Assembly: GCA_905198825.1 (NCBI GenBank)
Contig: CAJKEF010000031.1
Coordinates: 1 to 9,703 of the forward strand
Direction: 5' to 3'
From: an uncultured Collinsella sp.
GTDB taxonomy: Bacteria > Actinomycetota > Coriobacteriia > Coriobacteriales > Coriobacteriaceae
Length of the DNA stretch: 9,703 bases
This document shows, piece by piece, positions 1 through 5,211 of the stretch (positions are counted from its first letter, which is position 1; every line of letters starts with the position of its first letter). The notes under the pieces were generated by a model. The model searched no databases. It was not told where the DNA came from and saw only the letters and a list, made by a program, of their open reading frames with translations. A program made the position numbers and the translations under genes.

Positions 1-1
1 G

Positions 2-628
2 GTTGTCTACGGCGCCGGTAAAACCGCCGAGCAGGTTGCCGCCATTATCGAAGCACTGCGCGATGCCGGCCAGGAGCGCATCCTGGTCACGCGCCTGGAC
101 GCCGAAAAGGCAGCCCGCACCTCGGAGCTCCTCGACAACGGCATCGACCTGGGATATGCCCCGGACGCACAGCTCGCCCTCGTGGGAGGCAAGCCCTCCC
201 CCACCGGCAACGGACGCATCGTCGTCGCCTGCGCCGGCACGAGCGACCTGCCCGTCGCCGAAGAGGCGGCAGTGACGGCCGAGTTCTATGGCAACGAGGT
301 CAATCGCCTCTACGACGTAGGTGTCGCCGGCCTGCACCGTCTGCTCGCGCATGCCGAGGAGCTTGCCCAGGCACAGGTGGTCATCGCCATCGCCGGCATG
401 GAGGGCGCGCTGGCGAGCGTTATCGGCGGTCTGGTGAGCTGTCCGGTCATCGCCGTCCCCACCAGCGTGGGCTATGGCGCGAGCTTTGGCGGCGTAGCCG
501 CGCTGCTCGCCATGCTCAGCTCCTGTGCCAGCGGCGTTTCGGTCGTCAATATCGACAACGGCTTTGGTGCCGCCTACCAGGCAAGTCTTATCAATCATCT
601 GAGCGCCGGCACACCCTGCGCCCGTTAA
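2..628 (+). CDS. larB: LarB, nickel-pincer cofactor biosynthesis carboxylase/hydrolase (5' end outside window)
   Basis: LarB carboxylates the pyridinium ring of nicotinic acid adenine dinucleotide and cleaves its phosphoanhydride, the first step in making the nickel-pincer nucleotide cofactor of lactate racemase. The frame is open from base 2 to TAA at 626-628 and gives 208 visible residues. The fold is that of the PurE-like AIR-carboxylase family: AGTSDLPVAEEA lies at visible residues 78-89, a glycine-rich PTSVGYGASFGG at 153-164, and VVNIDNGFGAA near the end. The cysteine in LSSCASG (visible residue 175) matches by context the essential Cys221 of Lactobacillus plantarum LarB; if so, about 46 N-terminal residues are missing beyond the window edge. 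The larC ribosome-binding site overlaps its stop codon, so larB and larC are almost certainly co-transcribed. No internal start should be annotated; the ATG at 182 is inside the domain. Confidence 0.93.
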   Translation, partial: VVYGAGKTAEQVAAIIEALRDAGQERILVTRLDAEKAARTSELLDNGIDLGYAPDAQLALVGGKPSPTGNGRIVVACAGTSDLPVAEEAAVTAEFYGNEVNRLYDVGVAGLHRLLAHAEELAQAQVVIAIAGMEGALASVIGGLVSCPVIAVPTSVGYGASFGGVAALLAMLSSCASGVSVVNIDNGFGAAYQASLINHLSAGTPCAR

Positions 629-632
629 GGAG
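627..632 (+). promoter_or_regulatory. Ribosome-binding site of larC, overlapping the larB stop
   Basis: AAGGAG sits 6 bases before the ATG at 639 and shares its first two bases with the larB TAA codon. It fixes the larC start and suggests translational coupling of larB and larC. Confidence 0.7.
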
Positions 633-638
633 CATTCC

Positions 639-1535
639 ATGTCCAACCATCAGCACACGCTTATCATCGACGGCACCTCGGGCATCAGCGGCGATATGAC
701 CGTCGCAGCCCTGCTCGACCTGGGCGCCAGCGAGGGGCACCTGCGCGAACAGCTCGCCACGCTGCCGGTCGACGGCTTTTCGATCGCCGTCACGCGAGCA
801 AACAAGCATGGCATCGACGCCTGCGATTTCGACGTCCAGCTTGCAGAGGAACTCGAGAACCACGATCACGATATGGCCTGGCTCTACGGCAACGAAGCAG
901 CTGCCGAGCACACGCACGAGCACGAGCACCACCATCATGACCATGACGAGCACGAACACGAACACCGCCACGAGCATGACCACGAGGGCCATCATCACGC
1001 CCACCACCATCACCACCGTTCTTTGGCGGACGTCACCGCCATCATCGATGGCTCGCAGCTAAGCGATGGCGCCAAGCGTCGCGCCCTCGCCATTTTTTCC
1101 GTACTCGCCGCCGCCGAGGCCAAGGCTCACGGCAAAACGCCCGAGACCGTCATGTTCCACGAGGTGGGCGCCGTCGACTCCATCGTCGACGTCTGCTCTG
1201 TCGCCATCTGCCTCGATGACCTGGGCATCGAAGATATTGTCGTCGAGTCGCTCTCCGAGGGCCACGGCACCATCCGCTGTGCCCACGGCCTCATGCCCAT
1301 TCCCGTCCCCGCTGTCGTCAACCTATGTCAGGCAGGCAATATCACCCTCACACCTGCACCGGTCGCCGGCGAGCTCGTGACGCCGACGGGCGCCGCCATC
1401 GTCACCGCGTTGCGCACGTCCGATCAACTGCCCTCACGCTACCGCATCGAAGCCGTCGGCTACGGCGCCGGCAAACGCCCCTACGAGGGTTGCTCCGGCA
1501 CGCTCCGCTGCCTGCTCGTTCACGCGGACGCATAG
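639..1535 (+). CDS. larC: LarC N-terminal module (LarC1-type), nickel insertion protein for lactate racemase
   Basis: LarC inserts nickel into the pincer nucleotide in a CTP-dependent reaction to finish the LarA cofactor. The 298-residue product opens with the family signature DGTSGISGDM (residues 11-20). An exceptionally His-rich segment follows at residues 75-126, with 22 His in the 36 residues 91-126, a likely nickel-binding store seen in other LarC proteins. FHEVGAVDSIVDV (173-185), AHGLMPIPVPAVV (215-227), ELVTPTGAAIV (245-255) and GYGAGKR (274-280) complete the N-terminal module. The frame stops at 1535 just after the strand GTLRCLLV, where L. plantarum LarC1 ends and frameshifting joins it to LarC2. 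Full-length LarC proteins are roughly 400 residues or more. The next frame is a TetR gene, so the C-terminal module is absent here. The start is fixed by AAGGAG 6 bases upstream. It may work with a LarC2 encoded elsewhere, or be nonfunctional. Confidence 0.92.
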   Translation: MSNHQHTLIIDGTSGISGDMTVAALLDLGASEGHLREQLATLPVDGFSIAVTRANKHGIDACDFDVQLAEELENHDHDMAWLYGNEAAAEHTHEHEHHHHDHDEHEHEHRHEHDHEGHHHAHHHHHRSLADVTAIIDGSQLSDGAKRRALAIFSVLAAAEAKAHGKTPETVMFHEVGAVDSIVDVCSVAICLDDLGIEDIVVESLSEGHGTIRCAHGLMPIPVPAVVNLCQAGNITLTPAPVAGELVTPTGAAIVTALRTSDQLPSRYRIEAVGYGAGKRPYEGCSGTLRCLLVHADA

Positions 1536-1537
1536 CC

Positions 1538-2077
1538 ATGGATGCCCGCAAGGCAAAAAGCCGTGCCGCCATCGTTGCGGCGTTCTCCGAGCTCCTGTGC
1601 GAGGAAGATTACGGCAAGATCACCGTCGGCGACATCATCGCTCGCGCCCATGTGGGTCGGGCCACGTTCTACGGCCTCTTCAAAAGCAAAGATGACCTGC
1701 TCGCTGAACTCGTGCGCGATATCTGCACCCATGCCCTCGACGATGACGGTACACCCCTCGACGACCCGCTCGTACAGGTCGAGCATATCCTCAACAACCT
1801 CTGGGAACGCCGTCAGGGTGTACGGGCACTGGTAGCCGGCGCCGGTTCACGCGTCTTCGCCGACAGCCTCCGCAAGACCATCATGGCCCGAGCAGCCGAA
1901 ACCGTCCCTACCGACCCAAACGGCCCCGCCGCCACCATGGACCGAAGCTTCCTACTACACCACATAGTCTCAAGCTTCGTAGGAATGGTCCAATGGTGGG
2001 CCTGGCACAACTTCCAAGCAGATAAGGCCGAAGTAGCCAAAGACTACTTATCAGCCATAAAACCCCTCTTCAACTAA
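1538..2077 (+). CDS. TetR/AcrR-family transcriptional regulator
   Basis: This 179-residue protein has the standard TetR layout: an N-terminal DNA-binding helix-turn-helix at about residues 8-55 (KITVGDIIARAHVGRATFYGLF, then KSKDDLLAEL) and a divergent, mostly helical C-terminal ligand and dimer region with the tryptophan-rich MVQWWAWHNF near residues 150-160. The ATG lies 2 bases after the larC stop and has no clear Shine-Dalgarno sequence, so translation probably depends on ribosomes finishing larC. Its place as last gene of the larBC unit makes it a candidate regulator of the lar genes. In L. plantarum that role belongs to LarR, a Crp-Fnr protein, so regulation by a TetR protein would be a different solution. 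The ligand is unknown. The last 45 or so codons (from about 1940) use CTA, ATA, GTA, TTA, TCA and CGA, which are scarce in the neighbouring genes, a compositional break that continues into the intergenic region. Confidence 0.88.
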   Translation: MDARKAKSRAAIVAAFSELLCEEDYGKITVGDIIARAHVGRATFYGLFKSKDDLLAELVRDICTHALDDDGTPLDDPLVQVEHILNNLWERRQGVRALVAGAGSRVFADSLRKTIMARAAETVPTDPNGPAATMDRSFLLHHIVSSFVGMVQWWAWHNFQADKAEVAKDYLSAIKPLFN

Positions 2078-2083
2078 GTAAAC

Positions 2084-2155
2084 CCCTCATCCCAAAGTTC
2101 CGCCCTCATCTCAAAGACCCGCCCCAACCCAAAGCACAATCCATCCCAAAGTATC
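2084..2155 (+). repeat. Degenerate tandem CA-rich repeats after the TetR gene
   Basis: Four imperfect units of 17-19 bases share a CAT(C/T)CAAAG-like core. CCCAAAG occurs at 2091-2097, 2128-2134 and 2145-2151, with TCAAAG at about 2111-2116. The first two units, starting at 2084 and 2103, align over 19 bases. The stretch is very poor in G on the plus strand. No coding potential is seen in 2078-2252. It might hold binding sites, or be low-complexity drift. Confidence 0.4.
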
Positions 2156-2252
2156 GACAACAGCCCAACGCCCCCAACAGCAACAAGCCCCTCCCATCCA
2201 AATTCAGATATATATGTTGGGTTGCTTGTACGAACGCAACAAAGATCCCGCA

Positions 2253-2377
2253 GCCGTCCGCATGGGGTAACTTCCCAGCGCATTCCGCAGGACGCAAAAA
2301 GGCTCGCCGCACGAAGTGCGCAGCGAGCCTTTTTGCATGTCCGAGGACGCGCTGGGAAGTTACCCCATGCGGACGGC
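2253..2377. repeat. 125-bp nested palindromic element, copy 1 (with bidirectional terminator core)
   Basis: A perfect 29-bp outer inverted repeat (2253-2281 with 2349-2377) encloses two 12-nt strands (2282-2293, attccgcaggac; 2337-2348, atgtccgaggac) and an inner hairpin. The inner hairpin is a 14-bp stem (2294-2307 with 2323-2336) capped by a 5-bp stem with a GAA loop. Within the 12-nt strands GGAC can pair with GTCC. The inner stem has A5 on its left and T5 on its right, so it could act as an intrinsic terminator in both directions. That suits its place between the converging TetR gene (stop at 2077) and larD (stop at 2400, 22 bases away). A structurally matching copy lies at 5063-5187. No target-site duplication or coding sequence is visible. 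Confidence 0.85.
2294..2336. terminator. Bidirectional rho-independent terminator between the TetR gene and larD
   Basis: A 14-bp G+C-rich stem beginning with an A-tract and ending in a T-tract is centred at 2315. Read on plus it would end larB-larC-TetR transcripts; read on minus it would end larA-larD transcripts. It is the core of the larger palindrome. Confidence 0.75.
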
Positions 2378-2399
2378 GGACAACCTATGTAGCCTTGGA

Positions 2400-3131
2400 C
2401 TAAAACATGCCCAAGAAACCATGCACAAACAGCGCAGCCACAATGGCACCGACAAACGGCGCGATGCCAGGAACGAGCAGGCCGTACTTCCAGTTGTTGT
2501 CAGCCTTGTTCTTGATCGGCAGCACCTGATAGGCCATGCGAGGACCAAGGTCACGAGCCTGGTTCATGGCGAAGCCGGTGATGCCGCCCATGCCCATGCC
2601 AACAGCCCAAACGATCAGACCGACGCAGATAGCGAGCATCAGAACGTTCTCGCCGGCGCGGTTAGCGGCAGCAAGGATGGCGCTGATGAACACAAAGGTG
2701 CAGATAGCCTCGCAGAAGAAGTTACGGGCGTAGTTCGTGCCCTCGGTGGTGGGGTTGGTCGAGAAGATGTTGCGCTGGGCAATGGGGTCGACGACGCCCT
2801 CAGAAGCCTTGAACTCATCGGCATACATAAGCCAAGCGATTACGGCGCCCACAAAGCCGCCGAGCATATCGGCAATCATGAAGGGGATGCAGCTGCTCCA
2901 CGGCACCAGGCCGACGATGCACTGGGCAAGCACCATGGCGGGGTTCATGCACACGGCGCCGCCAAAGACAAACAGGCAGACCGAGATGCCAAAAGACCAG
3001 GTGGTGATGGCAAACATGTGGCCGGAGCCCTGATACTTGGTGCCCTTGAGCACGGTATCGCAGTGCACGCCCACGCCAAAGATGATCATGAGGGCCGTTG
3101 CGCCGAATTCGCAGAGGAGTTTGGTAAGCAT
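2400..3131 (-). CDS. larD: LarD-like aquaporin/glycerol-facilitator family channel (probable lactic acid channel)
   Basis: This is a 243-residue membrane protein of the MIP (aquaporin/GlpF) family with about six hydrophobic segments (roughly residues 5-25, 40-60, 82-102, 137-157, 161-187 and 217-240). Half-helix motifs sit where expected: NPA at 63-65 and, in place of the second NPA, NQA at 190-192 within GFAMNQARDLGPR. The arginine after it (R193), which forms the selectivity filter in GlpF, is kept. Such channels pass small neutral solutes. The gene lies 49 bases downstream of larA on the same strand, and L. plantarum LarD is a MIP-family lactic acid channel, so transport of lactic acid is the best guess; glycerol or a related solute is possible. 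The start ATG at 3131 has AAGG about 5 bases upstream. The stop is 22 bases from the terminator palindrome. Confidence 0.85.
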   Translation of the reverse strand: MLTKLLCEFGATALMIIFGVGVHCDTVLKGTKYQGSGHMFAITTWSFGISVCLFVFGGAVCMNPAMVLAQCIVGLVPWSSCIPFMIADMLGGFVGAVIAWLMYADEFKASEGVVDPIAQRNIFSTNPTTEGTNYARNFFCEAICTFVFISAILAAANRAGENVLMLAICVGLIVWAVGMGMGGITGFAMNQARDLGPRMAYQVLPIKNKADNNWKYGLLVPGIAPFVGAIVAALFVHGFLGMF

Positions 3132-3157
3132 AAAACCTTATCTTTCTTGTCGGTTAT

Positions 3158-3170
3158 AAACGATTCGTTT
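3158..3170. repeat. Short palindrome between larA and larD
   Basis: AAACGA-T-TCGTTT is a 6-bp inverted repeat with a 1-base centre, located in the 49-base gap between the larA stop and the larD start. It could be a small operator, or chance. Confidence 0.25.
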
Positions 3171-3180
3171 GGGCCACGCA

Positions 3181-4458
3181 CTAGTGCTGCGCGACGACAA
3201 CGCCCAGGCCATCGGGAATGACGGCCACCTTGGCATCGGCACCCTTCATCTCAAAGGCGAGCTTGAGCGCCTCCTCGAGGGTGTTGACCGGCGTCATGTG
3301 CATATCCTTGATCATCTGGTGATCGCACAGATCGGTGACCATGATCACAGGGTGATGTGCCAGGATGCGGGCAAAGATCTGGCTCGTCCACTGGTCGGGC
3401 AGGGTCTCGTCCTTAGGACGGTCGATGCAGGCACGCTCAAACTCTGCCGGATCATTATCGGCGATGTTGTGATAGAAGCCCTCGCCACCGTGACCGTCGG
3501 CACAGCCGGCGACGTCGATGATCACGCCGCCCTCGGGAAGTGTGGCCTCGGCAGAGCACATGCCCTTCACGGCCTGGTAGATGTTCTGGTCGAGCGGGTA
3601 GCCACCGTTGGTGGTGATGGCAATCTCGCACTCAACGGGCTCAACGCCGGCAAGGCTCTTCACGAACTCGCAGCCAGCCTCATGCGCCTTGTGGATATCG
3701 CCGGCAAAGGAGCCGATGACCTCGTGCTTGCCGTTGAGCACCACGTTAAGCACAAAGGCAAGGTGAGCCATCTCGGCAGCGGCAAACATGTCCTCGCTCA
3801 CGTGGTTGTGGCACAGGTTGCCGGCACGCGAATGGGAATCGTTCACAAACTGACCGTTGTGGTTGTACATGATGGTCTTGTAGCTGGCGATGCCGGGCAG
3901 GACGGACTTGCGGCTGCCGGAGAAACCGGCAAAGAAGTGCGGCTCAATGAAACCCTCGGCAAGCAGCAAGTCGCATTCGGCGGCAATCTTGTTGATGATG
4001 CACTCGCCGCCAGAAGGCAGGGTGCCGATCTTTTTCATCATGCTGTCGTCAGTCGCGACGTGCATAACGATTTCCTCGTTGGCAACGATCTCCTCGCCGT
4101 ACTTGTTGACGAGCTCCTCGTGCGTCGACGGACGATGCATACCCGTAGCAACCAAAATACGCACGCGAGCCTCGGGCGCAGCGGAATGGATGTGATGCAG
4201 CAGAATAGGCATCGTCACACGCGAGGGAACGGGGCGCGTATGATCGGAGCTAATGATGACAATATCCTTCTTGCCAGCACAAAGCTCCTCGAGCGAAGGC
4301 GAGCCATAAGGGTTGGCAAGCGATTCCTCTACCAGCTCTTCCTGCGATTTTGTGGTCTTAAACTCGTTTTGATGACCTTCCATCACACCCGCGAAGTTCT
4401 TATCCTCGAGCTCCAGATGCAACGTCTTGTGGTCAAACGGCAGTTCACATTCAAACAA
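3181..4458 (-). CDS. larA: LarA, nickel-pincer-nucleotide-dependent lactate racemase
   Basis: LarA interconverts D- and L-lactate by hydride transfer to a nickel-pincer nucleotide bound to a lysine. With TTG at 4458-4456 as start the product is 425 residues, nearly the length of L. plantarum LarA, and all known functional residues fall at the same numbers: D72 and R75 in DHTRPVP, H108 in ATGMHRPSTHEEL, H174 in EPHFFAGFSG, cofactor-binding K184 in SRKSVLPG, H200 in YNHNG, and Q295 and K298 in PLDQNIYQAVKG. The frame is open to 4566, but those extra 36 residues have no family counterpart, and the TTG has a purine-rich AGGAAGAGGG about 9 bases upstream. Close match along the whole protein favours lactate over the malate or other hydroxy-acid racemases of the superfamily. 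larD follows after 49 bases, and the cofactor genes larB and larC converge on it from the other side. Confidence 0.95.
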   Translation of the reverse strand: MFECELPFDHKTLHLELEDKNFAGVMEGHQNEFKTTKSQEELVEESLANPYGSPSLEELCAGKKDIVIISSDHTRPVPSRVTMPILLHHIHSAAPEARVRILVATGMHRPSTHEELVNKYGEEIVANEEIVMHVATDDSMMKKIGTLPSGGECIINKIAAECDLLLAEGFIEPHFFAGFSGSRKSVLPGIASYKTIMYNHNGQFVNDSHSRAGNLCHNHVSEDMFAAAEMAHLAFVLNVVLNGKHEVIGSFAGDIHKAHEAGCEFVKSLAGVEPVECEIAITTNGGYPLDQNIYQAVKGMCSAEATLPEGGVIIDVAGCADGHGGEGFYHNIADNDPAEFERACIDRPKDETLPDQWTSQIFARILAHHPVIMVTDLCDHQMIKDMHMTPVNTLEEALKLAFEMKGADAKVAVIPDGLGVVVAQH

Positions 4459-4466
4459 TGATGAGC

Positions 4467-4477
4467 GCCCTCTTCCT
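4467..4477 (-). promoter_or_regulatory. Ribosome-binding site supporting a TTG start for larA
   Basis: On the minus strand AGGAAGAGGGC precedes TTG (4458) by about 9 bases. No ATG or GTG in frame sits at a comparable distance next to the conserved N-terminus, so this site decides the start. Confidence 0.5.
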
Positions 4478-4576
4478 TTCAACTGACACACTAGATAAAC
4501 CGTTGGAAGGATACGCCGCTCACCGAAAAACACCACCGTCCACCGACTCATTAACACAACGTTCATATTTGACCCT

Positions 4577-4615
4577 CAACAAAACGGCCGCGATCCCAAA
4601 CGGGACCGTGGCCGT
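4577..4615 (-). terminator. Terminator-like hairpin in the larA leader (possible attenuator)
   Basis: Two 14-base arms (4584-4597 and 4602-4615) pair around a 4-base loop with one mismatch and one G-U pair. On the minus strand the stem is followed by TTTTGTTG, a fair U-tract; no such tract exists on the plus side. It lies about 125 bases upstream of the larA start codon and downstream of the possible promoter, so it would end larA transcription early unless bypassed. It might instead end a short separate RNA. Confidence 0.5.
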
Positions 4616-4690
4616 CTGTCAAAGACACTATAGACAGGATGATTTACGCAGTGCCGAGGCAAACATCTACCCCGAGACGTTCGCACGTAA

Positions 4691-4731
4691 GCCATTTTGC
4701 ATAAATGCGTTAATTAATTGCATAAAATGGC
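4691..4731. repeat. AT-rich inverted and direct repeat, candidate operator upstream of larA
   Basis: GCCATTTT (4691-4698) and AAAATGGC (4724-4731) form an 8-bp inverted repeat. Inside, TTGCATAAA occurs twice as a direct repeat (4697-4705 and 4718-4726), 21 bases apart, about two helical turns, around the palindrome TTAATTAA (4710-4717). The low G+C content contrasts with its surroundings. It looks like a regulator-binding region; the regulator is unknown, the nearby TetR protein being one candidate. Confidence 0.4.
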
Positions 4732-4803
4732 GAATGGATTTCTAGCCGTAACAGGGTGGTACCCTCCGGAGCGTGCATTTTTGCGAGTATTCAGCATCGC
4801 GAG

Positions 4804-4832
4804 ATAAGATTTTGGTGTCAAAAGTCTTTCAA
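4804..4832 (-). promoter_or_regulatory. Possible promoter of larA-larD
   Basis: On the minus strand TTGAAA (4832-4827), a 17-base spacer and TCTTAT (4809-4804) resemble a sigma-70-type promoter (5/6 and 4/6 matches). Start of transcription would be near 4797, giving a leader of about 340 bases with the repeat and the terminator-like hairpin inside it. Other promoters nearer larA cannot be excluded. Confidence 0.33.
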
Positions 4833-5062
4833 AAAGTAGATAGTCCTCATGACTCGACCCATCTGGATAGCATGCGGCGAGAAACCAGCCATATATGATC
4901 GTCGCCAAAGCCCAATCGTCGTGCAAAAGCATCAACAGGGGCCGCAAACGTCAGCCATAGCCTTATGCACCAATCTTTGGCTGCTGAAAACTCCGTTTTT
5001 TGCACGTCGCCCCAAGCACCACCCTCACCCAGCGGCTGATCCGCCGAAAATCGAGGACAAAA

Positions 5063-5187
5063 GGACCCGATGGGTTTCCCTCTGAATGCATTCCGCAGCA
5101 CGAAGCCCCCTTATCCGCAGCTCCGAAGGAGCAGGATAAGGGGGCTTCAAGTGCGAGGACGCATTCAGAGGGAAACCCATCGGGTCC
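5063..5187. repeat. 125-bp nested palindromic element, copy 2
   Basis: A perfect 27-bp outer inverted repeat (5063-5089 with 5161-5187) encloses 12-nt strands (5090-5101, attccgcagcac; 5149-5160, aagtgcgaggac) and an inner hairpin of 15 bp (5102-5116 with 5134-5148) capped by a 5-bp stem and a GAA loop. The layout equals copy 1 at 2253-2377: same total length, same internal-loop lengths, same GAA loop, and an A-C mismatch at the same junction. GCAC pairs with GTGC where copy 1 has GGAC with GTCC. It lies 24 bases past the ppc stop, so it may end ppc transcripts, but unlike copy 1 it lacks A/T tracts at the inner stem. Confidence 0.85.
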
Positions 5188-5211
5188 CGGTGAGAGCCAC
5201 AGGGCTATCGA

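Larger units (their letters stand above)
4459..5062. other. Gene-free region upstream of larA
   Basis: About 600 bases separate the larA start from the palindrome that follows ppc. Short open frames here have no recognisable domain, mostly lack a good ribosome-binding site and overlap one another on both strands. The part nearest larA holds a terminator-like hairpin, an AT-rich repeat and a possible minus-strand promoter, listed separately. The part from about 4850 to 5060 shows nothing I can name. The best reading is a long 5' leader and control region of larA-larD. Confidence 0.5.

Noticed and set aside
1325..1537. In-frame upstream extension of the TetR gene into larC.
   Set aside because: The added residues are Arg/His-rich out-of-frame translation of larC, and the TetR domain begins naturally at the ATG at 1538.
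2253..2377. Palindrome as the end of an insertion sequence or a CRISPR-like array.
   Set aside because: There are no transposase remnants, no target-site duplication and no regular spacers; only two distant copies are present in the window.
2316..3221. A 301-codon plus-strand frame spanning larD and the palindrome.
   Set aside because: It runs antisense to a clear membrane channel gene and starts within the terminator hairpin; its His/Asp/Gly-rich product is typical of antisense translation.
3169..4461. A 430-codon plus-strand frame opposite larA.
   Set aside because: Antisense shadow; larA on the minus strand keeps every active-site residue.
4752..4770. Plus-strand AGGGTGGTACC resembles the T-box antiterminator sequence.
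   Set aside because: The rest of the T-box consensus (ACCGCG) is not met, no stem I features or downstream terminator are seen, and no plus-strand gene follows for regulation. The match may come from a short AGGGT/ACCCT hairpin.
4714..4947. A 77-codon minus-strand frame in the larA upstream region.
   Set aside because: It starts with TTG, has no ribosome-binding site, overlaps the predicted promoter and the AT-rich repeat, and shows no domain.
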